This document shows, in pieces, positions 1-11,364 of a stretch of 64,000 nucleotides of DNA (within the stretch, counting starts at the first letter, position 1; every line of letters starts with the position of its first letter). The notes below the pieces were generated by a model that had not been told where the DNA came from, made no database searches, and saw only the letters and a list, made by a program, of their open reading frames with translations. Position numbers and translations under genes: made by a program. The DNA is taken from assembly GCA_950295325.1 (NCBI GenBank), contig OX485809.1, forward strand, positions 558,001 to 622,000, given 5' to 3'. This DNA is from Polytrichum commune (Eukaryota; Streptophyta; Polytrichopsida; Polytrichales; Polytrichaceae).

Positions 1-3000
1 GTATATAGTGTGAACAACTTTTATTGATGAAACTGAAAACCTATCATGTTCAGTTCATCATAGATGGCATTTTGTTTCAAGTATATTATCATGCATACAT
101 AATCATCTTGGTGAGACACATACCAATTTGAAACAAATACGATGCAATTCCTATTTCTTATGTATAATCTACTATAAATGCTTTAAAAACTTAGAAGTAA
201 TGTTTACAAAATGTCAACTTTTTATTTTATTTCACTTTTTTGCGTGAATAGAGAAAAATATTCCAACCATGTGACCATGTCTTTTTGGAGATAAACATCT
301 TTGAAGATTGAAATTCAATAGTTTCTATCAATATAGCATTTCCATAGGGAAAGCTATTCACTGATTAAGAGGTTGGCCATGAGTTCAATGAGGAGCCATA
401 AATATTATGATAATTTCAAAACATCAATATAAAGTAAATCTTGCACACTCCCCCCCCCCCCCCCCCCCCAAAATTCTCTTCTCAAAAAGTGTGCTTGAGG
501 TGTAGTACCTCCAAGCTCAAGACCACAATGTGGTCTCGAATAACATTAGGGGTTAAAGCACTTTGTCATATTTTTGTTTGTGAAGTCGTGGGCCCTCTTT
601 TGAAGAAAATTCCTCCTTTTTCAAGGCATGACATTACAGTGGGTTTAGAATGCATTGTGCCACCTAAACAACCAAAATTCCCCTTGCCTTTTAAGTAAGG
701 TACTGAGGCCTTAAAGTAACACCTTCCTTTTGGCAACGCCTATTATTCATGTTTATGCCATCAACAAGTGAGTGCAACGGTGCCATCAAATAAGTCATTG
801 TTAAAAATGATTAATTATATGTGGCATTAAGTACCACTTTGCCCATTCGTAGTAGCAATGTAAGAAGGACGTAAAGACGTTTTTAGAAGAGCACCAACTT
901 TGGCCAATCACAATGGCTAATTGGGGATCTATCCCCTCAACTAGGATCCTCACCCATAATAAGGTTGATCTTGTTGTGATTGTCACCTAGCAATCCAACA
1001 TCAATAGACCCCCCCCCCCTAGTGGAGAGTAGAAGTCTCTTTCCTTAAGCCAACTTTGCAAAATTCTGTAGGTTGCATATGAATTTTTATTTTTATTTTT
1101 TTGGTAAACTTTGTATATATTTGTTAGTGTATGATTTTTATTTTTTCAAAAAATTCCAAGCTATTTGAATGGCTTGAAATAATTTTTCTCCTTAAAGTGT
1201 CGCTTTAAGGCCTCAGTTCCTTAGGGGAAGGCTTTTTGGGTCAAGTGTGAACTATTGATAGCTTGTTGCTTGACTATGTTTGATATTCATGCATGTTTGA
1301 TATTCATGCATGCACTAGTACAAAACATGGCTCTTTCAAACACTTGGCTTCAACACGGATTTTTTCGTATTGAAATCCATGCTCTTTTGGACCACCATTG
1401 GAGCCATTTTGTCATTTGGGCCACCACGAATTTTTTGACATCAATCTTCTAGATTATAAATCACATTCTTGTGGCCCATGGTGCCATCTTGCTATTTTGT
1501 TGGCCATGTGAAAGGTCCGTGAAATTTTTGTTATAATTTTGGCTACTTATTAGAGTTAGATTCCATTCAAGCTTACTCATAGTATCTATATCTCATGTAT
1601 ATTATTGACTGTACGATATGAAGAAACTTACATGCCCTCATTTTGTTTAATTTAGATATTGTTCTATAGTGATCTATTTCCCCTCCTCCAAATTGGTATA
1701 TTTTTGGCTACTCATTCAAGCTTACACACTAGATTCCATGTTTATTATTGAATGTCCATGAAAGAATGTTTTATATTTGTCTAATTTTAGAGATCTTGTA
1801 GATTTGATCTAGATGTGAGTCACATTTCCAAGTAATTACTACTGTGAAAGAGAGGGAATTTCCACATATAAGTTTGTCTTTCATTTATCCGACATAGAAG
1901 CACTAAAATAGTAAATGGTCTATATTTTTACTAATTTTAGTTATATAGACACCTAATTTAGGTTTTAAAAAACCCAAATCAGTTCAGTCCAAGTCCTTTG
2001 AGATGAATCCGCCAAAATGTCCAGGGGACGAGTTTTCATGTTGGATGGTTGACAGGTACTTTACTTGCCAAATTCTTACATTACAAGGTAAAAGCAACCT
2101 TCACATATAAAGTGCTTCAAAGCCCTCTCTTTGCATATATGTGGTGTAATGAGTTGGTGGCTAAGATATCCAAGTGGGGCCATGAGGTTCAAGGTTGGAA
2201 TCCCTTGGCCTAAGGTAGATGAGGCTAATTTGGTTAGCTCCCTTAATCAAACATCTATATTTGGCTCCTAATTGGTGGTACATTTGCTTTTATTTGGTGG
2301 GTGAGTAATACATGGTGATTGCCACCGCTTGATGATATTTGGGTTAGTCACCTTCACAAAAGTCAAACTACACCATTATCCTCGATAATGAGGAGTGCTA
2401 TTCACCAAGCTATGACACGCTTGATATTTGTGCCCGAGGTGGGCGAATTAGGAGGCGGCAACTTGGGCAAATTAGGAAGTGGCATGTGGTTGTGAGGTGA
2501 CGACCAACTTGTATTGTGGGTATTCTATAATGATAAAAACAATTTAATCTTACATGTGAGCGCTTTAAAGACATGACACAACCAATATTGGCATTAAACT
2601 TGCTTTGCATTGGCAAATGACTCATGTAGAATTTGCTAATGATGTCCACTTATACAACATTGAACGATAAAAGAGTTCTCCCCCTATAACACCACATTGG
2701 GAAGTAGAGAATCTTTGATTCTGGAGCCTAGATCAACACCTTCCTCAATTTCAACGTTTCCAAATTCTTTGGTCCTAATTCGCAATTGCTAACCTACCCA
2801 AGCTTCTAATGCTCGAAACCATCGTTTGGATGATTCCACAGAGCTAGAGGTGTCCACATTAGCCTCATCTACCTTACCCGTGTAGGTGGCTATGTACCTT
2901 AAACAACCTTGGTGGGGAGGGCCCTACCAATGTGTTGGACATGCTTTTTATGGGATAAATATGATTATTCAATTACCCTTAGAAAATCATAAACAAATTT

Positions 3001-3499
3001 TACTATATAAACCTTACTATACACCAAAAAATTACCATCCTAGAAAAAATAATTTGTTAGTGCTTGAATGAAATTTGGTTTGTGTCAAAAGGGGCATGAC
3101 CCTTAGTACACGACCTGTACAACGCTCTTTGGACCACCTTAGAAGCCATGGACCTAAATTTGAACACGTGTCAGATGGATTATTTTTGGCTCTTTTTGTG
3201 TCAAACCAAGCGTTCAAAAGAGCCATCTTTTGTACTAGTGACGACATGGTCAAGGAACCTTGGTTCTTGAATTTTTATTTTTGAAACTAGAATACAAAGA
3301 GAGCGTCCAACTCTTATCTAACTAAAATTGGATGTGTTGTCAAATTATGGACTTATTGGTTACCTAAATATTGTGGCATGTGGATCATTGATGTGCTTTC
3401 AAAATCTCTAAATTATACAAAAGATTCGTGAATCTTTAGTGATCATTTGAATGTTATGTTATTGAAATATGTTGATACACTACTTTTCAATGCTAAATC
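1..3499. other. Intergenic or upstream intronic DNA, no gene recognised
   Basis: AT-rich DNA with only short, low-complexity open frames. It holds a run of 20 C at 450-469 and 11 C at 1009-1019. A segment near 1312-1345 is similar to the reverse complement of 3205-3240 (both contain CACTAGTACAAAA), so a dispersed repeat is present. If the fucosyltransferase-like gene starts further left, part of this stretch may be its intron, but I saw no convincing upstream exon. Confidence 0.4.
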
Positions 3500-4285
3500 T
3501 ATACAATCAATTGATGAATGATGAAATTCTAATCAAAAGATAATTTTGATACTATCATAATCAATTTTGCATAATCCTATTGTTAGATCCTACCATGGAT
3601 TTTTATTGGACAACCCTTCAATCTACCATGCACTTTAGCATGTTGTATCTACACATGACCTTGGTCCGACATTACTTAATATCAAATATCCTCATGCATG
3701 CTTACAAACATTGATGGTACAACTTGATGGTTGAGCTACAACTTGATGGTTGAGCTATGACTTAAAAATGAAAATATAATCAGAATAGTTGTTTTTGATG
3801 TCATCAAAGTTAACTCTCCATATTCTATCAAAAGTTCCTACCGTACAATTGTATCAAAGTACCCTACGATCTACTACACAATTTAGCATGCTGTAATTTT
3901 GAACTGAACCTTGATCCACTTTTCCTCAATATCAAGTATCCCTTACACATGCATGCTTCAACATGCAATCTCTCACGACGCTGCAACTTGATGGTTGAAT
4001 TGTGACTGAAAAATGAACACCTCATCGACACAATTCTTCTGATGATATCATGATTAACTCTGCATAATATCCTATCAGAGGATCCTACCATGCAATTTCC
4101 TACTGGAGTACCCTACGATCTACTACACGATTTAGCATGCTGTAATTTTGAAGTGAACCTTGATCCGCTTTTAATTACTTTAAGATCAAGTATATATCCC
4201 TCACATATGCATGCATGCATGCTTCAACATGCAATGTCCCACGATGATGGTTGGACTGTGGTGACTGAAACCCAAGTGAGTGAGT
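3500..4285. repeat. Tandem repeat, unit about 248 bp, about 3 copies
   Basis: The word CCTACC recurs at 3589, 3837 and 4084, giving spacings of 248 and 247 bp. Each copy then continues through a similar text including TTTAGCATG, a CATGCATGC cluster and a gene-independent ACTTGATGGTTG segment. The third copy stops just before the splice acceptor at 4312, so the array lies in the intron or 5' flank directly upstream of the first visible fucosyltransferase exon. Copies differ by point changes and small indels. Confidence 0.75.
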
Positions 4286-4312
4286 GAGTGGTGACGCGGC
4301 TTGCATGCACAG

Positions 4313-7300
4313 GGGCCGCTCGATCGAGCTGGTCGTGCTATTTCCTGGCGGAGACGTCGGAGGAGTGCCGGAGGATGGGGCTGGAGCTGGAGGGCGAGGA
4401 AACGGCGTGGGCATGGGGGAAGGTGGCCAACAAGGACACGTTGGGTCTAACCCATTGGACCGAAGAGTGGCTCACGCCCGCCCCCAAGTACGATCACCCA
4501 GCCTTTCTCTAATTACGGATGACCCAACTCTAGTTTAGTTAAGGGCTCCCAAGTCCCAGTTCATGTGAGGTCAATCCGTGCAATCTCAGCCGTTGAGAGC
4601 GTGGAAGTTGGGACCAGTGCCCGGGGAAGTTTTTGGGCATGTATAGTCGGTCGAGATCCCAATGATTTTAAATCTAGCCGGTTACATGTTGACATCTTTC
4701 GGTTTTGCTTTTGTTCATTTGAGGTAGATTCGATAGATTCCTCTTAAATGATCGGTAATTCTCCTGAAGTCCTCGAACTTCAACCGGTTATTTCTCCAAC
4801 TCAACCGGTTCATCTGTAACTAACCACCAGTTCTCCCCAAGCCCTGAATAGGACTTACCACTTCACACAGGGTCCCAAGTCCTAAGTTCCAGTTCACTTG
4901 AGGTCACGGGGAGGTCACTTCATTGTCAAGTTGACACCACATGCGGACAAAGTTTGCTACCCCTATATTACATGCCATATATAATTTTAAAATTTATGAT
5001 ATTTTTTCTACATATACATAATCATTGATAGTATCTTTTGTATAACTTTTTGAAATTTTTATTCATCTTTGTTTTTTTTAGTAATTGTTTTAGTTCAATT
5101 CTGTGTCACTCTAGTTAGAAACGGTATGTTTTATGAAAAAAACAAATCATCGAATTTAGTTACCACTTTTAACTATGTCATAGGTACTGTGTATATCTAC
5201 TCATGAAAAAAAGTTGATAAAATTTTGACCCATTTTGGTGGTGCAACTTACCAAAAGAAAAAAATTTTTGGTCGCACATGGTGTTCAACTTGACAATGGA
5301 GTGATCTACCCGTGCTTGAGGTCGATCCGTGCAATCTCAACCGTTGAGAGCATGGAAGTTGGGACTTACCACTTCACACAGGGTCCCAAGTCTTAAGTTT
5401 TAGTTCACTTGAGGTCGATCTGTGTAATCTCAGCCATTGAGAGTATGGAAGTTGGGACTTACCACTTCACACGGGGTCTCAAGTCTTAAGTCCCAAGTAT
5501 AACATGGATGCCTACATGACGACATTTTTTGGAGGTGAGACTCAGGATGTGTTGAGAGTCTTGTCGAACAAAAAACTAAACCCAAATGGTCGACATTTAT
5601 CCTAAGAATTCATTCATGTAAAGTACTAAAGACCGACTTTAATAAATATAAACCACACTTTAATGGTTTTGTTGAGGTACAAAAGTTGGGGGTTTGCCTC
5701 CAAGTTAGCACTTGCTAACATGAATTCATAGCTAGGACCTATGTGAACCAACCCTCAGAGCACACACAAATTCCCGAGTATCTGATGACCACCAATTAGT
5801 GCTTTAATATATTCATGTCCTGCTATAATGCAAATGATATCACTGGGAGGTCTAGGATTGTTTTAGTTTTTTTTTTTAAATGCAAAATTCATCACTAATA
5901 TCATAACACATGCCAAATAATACACTTCTCAAAAAGAGGGCAGGACGAATGAAATCGTGACAAGATTATACCATCCTCGTGGTTTGTTGAAGCTTTCAAA
6001 GACTGGCAACCTGAGGAGCTTGTGATCATTCTCTTTGATCTAGCTTTGGTCCCTCAAATGTGGAGCCATAGATTGGCACAACCAGTTCCATTGTAATAGA
6101 GGTCTTGCAGCAGGAATTGGGGAGAGCCGTGGACTCAAATGCATCCAACAACGGACATAAAAGGTGAGCTATTTGTACATCACAAGGCGGCTGACCGGCA
6201 TTGGTGGCGTGCCCAAGTGAGTGCTAAGCTTCTCCAAATTTCCATCCGCAATCAAGCAATAGCAAGTCGTGTGGATGAGTTGTATTCATAACTCTAATGG
6301 GGTATATCTCTTCATATTCCGACGAAAACACCGGTTGAGTAAAAAGATAACTCTATTGTAGTTACCATATATTCGAGGTTGGGATAATGTGTGTAGGCAA
6401 TAAGGTATTTGATACGATTCCCAAGTGAGTATATGTGCACATTGCTAAACCAAGCTCGACATCAAGCTTTCGGGGAGCAAGCGGCTCAAATTGTACTCGA
6501 GACCTTATCACCCACTTGGCCCAAAGAGGTTGATATTTCTTGCTAAACCCACACCAACTCCACTTCTTCTTTTTCTTTTCAATAATCTTGTGCATGACCA
6601 ATGAACTGCAATGACAATATATGAGTGATGGTCACGATGAGACCGAATTGAACATTAACGTTGTGGCATCTTGTCTACAATTTGAATCATTGCTTGCTGA
6701 TAGGTGAATCATTCAACTCCAGAATTGAAGGGAGGGATGGAGGAATTTGTGTGGGATGCATATAAGCCATGGACTCCTCGGCCATTACTAAGTATTCATG
6801 TTCGTTTAGGGGACAAGCGCCATGAGATGCGCTTGTATTCATTCAAAGTGTATATGCACTTGGCTCGCCGTCTCCGACGTCAATTTCCTGATGTTAAAAA
6901 TGTGTGGTTGTCAACTGAAATGCAGGTGCGTCATATGACCTTTGTTCAACTCATGAGCAAATACATTGTTTTTGGTTACAATGCAACCTAAACGATTATG
7001 CTCTATCACGTTGCTTACAAAAGAAGTAGTTGTAGCTTCACTCTCATAGGTCTCACCCAGTGTTGGTCCGGCATCGTCTTTTTCTACACCATTTGGGTAT
7101 CTTTAATGAGGATTTTACATCTTTTGATACAAGTAGGGTATGGGTATATGATGATATTTTGTTTTCAATATGAGCTGATCTATATATCATTCAAGAACCT
7201 TCATACACATCCAAATTTGTCCTAGTATTAATATGGTCAAGAATGGTGTTGATCCAAATAATAACTTGGGTATAAAAAGATTCTCTCTCCTTGAGATACC

Positions 7301-8039
7301 CATCAAATATCAATATTTGATTAGTATTACAAATTTGATATCCACGGATAAGTTCTTTGATACCATTGTCGATGTTAATTATTGGTACCAGTCATTCACC
7401 TATATACTAGACCAACATCGATCTCAACTTTTAAAAATCCAGAATGGGAATCACAACTTCAAGTGAATAGATCTTTCAAAAAAAAAAAAAGGCTAAGAAA
7501 ATCGTTCCTTCTCGTGAAGTGCTCAAAGCTCACAAGGTATTTTGACAATATCGATTCTGCCACTTGCAGAGAACATACAATGTTTTTGAGTTCCCCTCAC
7601 TCTCATATTCATGATATCAGACAATCCATCCTATCTAGTTCCTCATCAAAACGATTGGATTTGTGTCCCTTGATGATGTTAGTTCTCTTCCGAAGCAATC
7701 ACTTTCAAATTCCATCATGATTGTTGCCAACAAGTGTTTCGGCTTTCGATTGTTCTGTAGAGGGTGATCGACGAGTCCAAGGAGTACGAAGGGTGGACAT
7801 TCTATTACACGCACATCCGGAGGCAATATGGCGAAACGCGGATGCGGGACTACGAGCACAGCCTCGGCCGGGAAGCCAGCAGCACCAACGCATTTGTGAA
7901 CCTCCTCATGGCCGCAAATGCCGATTTCTTCGTGGGCGCGTTGGGGTCGACATGGTGCACGGTAATTGACGGTTTGCGGAGGACCGGTGGGAAGGAGATG
8001 GCCGGCTACCTCAGCGTGAACAAGGATCGGTACTGGTAG
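4313..8039 (+). CDS. Alpha-1,6-fucosyltransferase-like protein, five 3' exons
   Basis: Exons read as 4313-4487, 6111-6216, 6397-6528, 6704-6925 and 7761-8039; the stop is TAG at 8037. Acceptors are cacag, ttgcag, gtgtag, gatag and ctgtag; donors are GTACGA, GTGAGT, GTTGAT and GTGCGT, then the terminal exon. Phases fit at every junction and give 303 residues with no stop. Useful landmarks in order are SSWSCYF, DRHWWRAQ, LLNQARHQAFGEQAA, SIHVRLGDKRHEM, WLSTEMQ, ADFFVGALGSTWC and a C-terminal GYLSVNKDRYW. The HVRLGDK motif resembles the HVRRTDK donor-binding motif of FUT8 (GT23), and the FVGALGSTWC block corresponds to its later conserved block; plant homologues are annotated alpha-(1,6)-fucosyltransferase. 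Such enzymes are Golgi glycosyltransferases using GDP-fucose; the acceptor is unknown here. The first visible exon begins in mid-codon, so N-terminal exons (membrane anchor included) are missing from view. Exons 1 and 5 are clearly more GC-rich than the introns. Intron 1 is filled with repeats. Donor 1 (GTACGA) is the weakest junction. Confidence 0.75.
4615..4846 (+). mobile_element. hAT-type MITE, copy 1 (232 bp)
   Basis: The element begins CAGTGCCCGGGG and ends AGCCCTG, giving short imperfect terminal inverted repeats CAGTGCC/CAGGGCT. It is 232 bp, exactly the length of the related copy at 24367-24598, and shares most of its sequence, including GGTCGAGATCC and CAACCGGTT motifs. It interrupts a ~98-bp tandem repeat unit within GGGAC. 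The 8-bp flanks (GTTGGGAC and AATAGGAC) match at 5 of 8 positions, so the target duplication is degraded. It has no coding capacity. Confidence 0.7.
4906..5314. mobile_element. Mutator-type MITE with 9-bp target duplication (409 bp)
   Basis: The left end (ACGGGGAGGTCACTTCATTG onward) matches the reverse complement of the right end (CACGGGTAGATCACTCCATT onward) over about 40 bp, with a few mismatches and small gaps. The element is flanked by CTTGAGGTC at 4897-4905 and again at 5315-5323. A perfect 9-bp duplication is typical of Mutator-like elements. The interior is AT-rich with no coding sequence. It sits in intron 1 of the fucosyltransferase-like gene, inside the ~98-bp array. Confidence 0.75.
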
Positions 8040-8313
8040 AGTTTAAAGAGTCTCCCGCTCAGAGACCCCTGGAGAGGTCACTCTTTGTAAGTTATCAAGA
8101 AGCACGTGCAAAAAACTATCTAAGGGTAGAATCATTTTCAAAGAAGTAAAACTTACAAATCAATCGACCAACATGAAACATCCCATATCTGAAAATCTAA
8201 TAGGTGTATTCCAAGAATATTCATTAAACATACAGGATGTCTCGTGAATATATGCCCATTATTTCATAGTCGTTTATATTCTTATGTGGAAGCTACTCCC
8301 TTGGGCGGAAAGG

Positions 8314-8400
8314 CTGGGACGAAACAACCCGTACACTCGTTCCTTGGAGGCAAGGGTTTAGGCATCCAACAAGGAACGAGTGTATGGGTTGGTTCGCCCA
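8314..8400. repeat. Fold-back hairpin, ~35-bp arms
   Basis: The arm at 8314-8350 includes ACACTCGTTCCTTGG. The arm at 8366-8400 includes CCAACAAGGAACGAGTGT. They pair over about 35 bp with few mismatches around a loop of roughly 15 bases, and partial similarity (GGGCGGAAA) extends outside both arms. It could be a small fold-back transposon or a microRNA-like precursor; sequence alone cannot separate these. Confidence 0.7.
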
Positions 8401-9292
8401 AATCGGGCGGAAACCCCTTTGTAATGGATGTAAGAAGCCTTGGTACATGTCGTAGTAGGCATCCAACCTATCAAGCCTCGGTAGCAATGGGGTAGGTACG
8501 GAGAGTCTCCTACAAGGGATGGTAGGATGACACTTGTCCATTAGCAGAGTCAGTAGTCAAGCCATGGCTACCGATAAGGAATCCTCGGTAGCGATGAGGC
8601 ATCATCCAATAAGGAATAGTCATGTTAACAAACTCGCTAAGCTTGACCACAACAAACGCAGTTCAATAAATTAGAGAAGTCGCTACACTAAATATACCAA
8701 TTAGTGAGGGTTGTACTAATTCTAGTCACATGCACAATCTAGCCAAATCTCAAAGTTACCGAGGGCTAAACTTGCTACTAAGTGACGCTAAATTCATGAC
8801 TACGGTAAATTCTATGCTCATTTATCATAGATTTCAAGAAAATTAATGCATGCTTATGATTAGTGTGCGCCACATGCTTGTCAATATAATAATGCCAAGT
8901 GCCAATACATTTAGTGATTAGTGTCAAGTGTCAAGTGTCAAGATGAACAATGCTTCCTAGTCTTAGACCTAAGATCTTTTGGTGGCATTAATTCATAGCG
9001 TAAAGAAATTTAGTATCACCTTCACTAATTTCCCACCATCAGTAATTGGTATATTTAGTGTAGTGAAATCGTTTGAGCAAATTCTGCTACTACAATCTTG
9101 AGCAATGGTGAGTGCCAATGAGAAGACTTTACGTGCTCTGACCTGAGATCATAAAAGCTCACCTAATCTGCAATTTTGGTACCAAAGTTGTTCGATTACA
9201 GATTTGTACGCAAATGCATGACTCTTTTGAAATTCACTTCTCTCTGTAAGGATTGAGGCACAACATTCTTAAGCCTTGTGAACTTCTTCCAG

Positions 9293-9426
9293 CAACAACG
9301 GCGCTTCTATGTGCAATGAATCAGTTATGACCACGTGCACTTTGCAAGACATTGCAAGAGAACATTATAAGCCTTAATGTGGGAATGTGTGGCTTTACAT
9401 CTTAATACATAGAAGCGCCGTTGTTG
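9293..9426. repeat. Perfect 20-bp inverted repeat
   Basis: CAACAACGGCGCTTCTATGT at 9293 is the exact reverse complement of the sequence at 9407-9426. The 94-bp spacer includes a CACGTG palindrome. The architecture suggests a very short terminal-inverted-repeat element or fold-back. I found no clear target duplication. Confidence 0.7.
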
Positions 9427-9994
9427 AAATTATGTATTACCTACAACACGGACACGACACAATTGATAGCATCATCGGCTGGAATGCTCTGTATACATTA
9501 ATCATTTCTTTTGTATAGAGTTCCAATTCATCACGATCCTAAGCCGTAAACCGCAAACTCACATCATGTCCTAAACTTTAAACCCTGAAATCACATGTGC
9601 ATGAGGATCCTTCAGACTATGGCTTGATAGCATGTTCCTGAATGACAACAACTTTTGTAGCAAAACTGGTCCTTCTTGCATCTCCTCGTGTATTTCGTCT
9701 CCTTGTGTGCACGAACATAATTTGAGAATATAAAGAAGCTAAATAGAGAATTACTAAATACAGAGAATTGACCCAGGGATGTACTAGACGTAGCTCCTCT
9801 AGTCCAATTACGGATATCTCAATCTACAATGATTAACCTTCAGTATCATCTAGCACTTACTTCCTGAACCACAACCAAGCAGCACTGCACCAAGCAAGAT
9901 GTGAGTAGGGAACAAAACTCGGTGAAACAAGTGCCGGCAAGCAGCTAACTAAAATGGGAACCAACTCGGGTGGCTCACTGGTTGGGCTTGGTTG

Positions 9995-11080
9995 GAGTAA
10001 CAAGTTCACATGATAGGACATGTGCAATGTGGAGGGGAGTTTCTAGTCGCTAGATTCAGCATTGAATCTGGTGCTAGGAGGGTTTTGAGAGCATTATGCA
10101 AACGCAAACTTCAAGTTCTTTTTTTATTGATTTTAGTCTCACATCTAGCAAGGGTTGAGTAATGTTATGCCACAATTGTTTGGTCGCATTGCCGGATGCA
10201 GCTCATTGATAACTCGCCATTTTCAGTCATCTCTAGATTGCATTAATTTTTGAACCGCCGTAACCATTTTCAAGGGGCGACACTGATCATTTGATTTGGT
10301 GTGGCATTAAAAGTTTACATGAGCAACAAGTTCACATCATAGGTGTCATGTTGAGGGGAGCTTGTAGTGACTAGATTCAGCGTTGATTATGGTGCTAGGA
10401 GGACCTCGAGAGCATTATGTAAGCACAACCTATTCATGGCCCCACATAACACCTAGCAAGGGTTGAGTAATGTGTTGGGAATAAACAATTTGGTCACGTT
10501 GTTGTTGGATGCGGGTCACTAATGACGACTTGCCATTTTCAATCACCTCCAAATTGCACTGATTTGTCGAACCGCATACCAGCCATTTCCAAGCGGCTAC
10601 ACTAATCCTTTGATTTAGTGTGGTGCATTAAAAAGTTCACATGAGCAGCAAGTTCACATGATAGGTGCCATGTTGAGGGGAAAGAGCTTGTAAATCACAA
10701 GATTCAACGCTAGTTATGATGCAAGGAGGATCTTGAGCGCATTATACAAGCACAAACTCCAAATTATTCATGGTCCCACATAACATCCACTAGCAAAGGC
10801 TGAATAACAACGTTATGGCAAAAATGTTTTGATTGCGATATCGTTCACTGATGACGACTCGCCATTTTCCTCGCTCAGGTGCCACACAAGCATGGCAATA
10901 GTCCCACGGAACCACCAAATCCTTATCAATGCATCCAAGTTATTCTTGACCCTGCAGATCACCTAGTAGCATGGGCTGAATTAATGATGTTATCGCCAAA
11001 ATGTTTTGATCACGATATTGCTGGACGCGGCGGGTCACTGATGACAACTCGCCGTTTTCCTCGCTCAGGTGCCACATAAG
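9995..11080. repeat. Tandem repeat, unit about 324 bp, about 3.4 copies
   Basis: CAAGTTCACA recurs at 10001, 10326 and 10649 (spacings 325 and 323). Each unit also carries a TAGATTCA-type segment, GAGCATTAT, AGCAA.GGTTGA and a CGCCATTTTC segment. The last part shortens to a ~180-bp period: the 10860-10925 text (CGCCATTTTCCTCGCTCAGG onward) recurs at 11050-11140. That final copy is the 3' end of the kelch-like exon on the minus strand, so the array has incorporated coding sequence. Confidence 0.75.
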
Positions 11081-11357
11081 TATGGCATTCGGTCAAATAC
11101 TTTTCCCACGGCACCACCAACTCCTTATGAACGCAAGGAGGTTTGGCCGCAAACCAGGGAACGCTGTTGACAGGGATCCGCCAATCCGTGTCCCATGAAT
11201 CCTTGTCAACGTCGTACACCGCCCCTTGCAGGAACCCGTCGCACCTTTTAATGATGATCCGACCCTCGTGTGAGACCGCGAAGATCGTGTCAAAGGATTT
11301 GAATTGGAAGAGGCAGTGGAGGAGATTCTTGGGCATCTTGGTCACTCTCCTCCACGT
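11010..11357 (-). CDS. Kelch/F-box-like terminal exon (fragment)
   Basis: A 348-bp open exon on the minus strand. An acceptor (TCTCTAAAAG) precedes ACG at 11357, and TGA ends it at 11010. It encodes 115 residues beginning TWRRVTKMPKNLL. The text TWRRVTKMP followed by DTIFAVSHEGRIII and AVYDVDKDSWDTDW looks like one kelch blade from an F-box/kelch protein, in which such repeats form a substrate-binding propeller. This is recognition by pattern only. No upstream exon was found on the minus strand, so it may be a fragment of a dead gene or the last exon of one with long introns. Codon composition is balanced and GC-richer than its surroundings. A partial, degraded copy of its last residues appears at 10879-10940. 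Confidence 0.45.
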   Translation of the reverse strand, partial: TWRRVTKMPKNLLHCLFQFKSFDTIFAVSHEGRIIIKRCDGFLQGAVYDVDKDSWDTDWRIPVNSVPWFAAKPPCVHKELVVPWEKYLTECHTYVAPERGKRRVVISDPPRPAIS

Positions 11358-11364
11358 CTTTTAG

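Larger units (their letters stand above)
4549..5500. repeat. About 98-bp tandem repeat array in intron 1, split by two MITEs
   Basis: A unit containing CTTGAGGTCGATCCGTGCAA, GTTGAGAGC and ACTTACCACTTCACAC is repeated about three times. Pieces lie at 4549-4614, 4851-4905 and 5315-5500. The first gap is exactly a 232-bp hAT-type MITE and the second exactly a 409-bp Mutator-type MITE. The array therefore predates both insertions and gives clean empty-site references for each. Confidence 0.75.
8040..9994. other. Intergenic, contains two inverted-repeat structures
   Basis: No coding sequence is recognised after the TAG at 8037-8039. The stretch contains the hairpin at 8314-8400 and the inverted repeat at 9293-9426, listed separately, and otherwise unremarkable AT-rich sequence. 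Confidence 0.5.

Noticed and set aside
441-698. 85-residue open frame starting in the poly-C run
   Set aside because: Its N-terminus is a translation of the C homopolymer (poly-Pro) and the rest lacks any domain or coding character.
4284-4538. Alternative open frame over the first fucosyltransferase exon
   Set aside because: A Gly/Arg-rich shadow frame of GC-rich coding DNA; the other frame joins in phase with four further exons.
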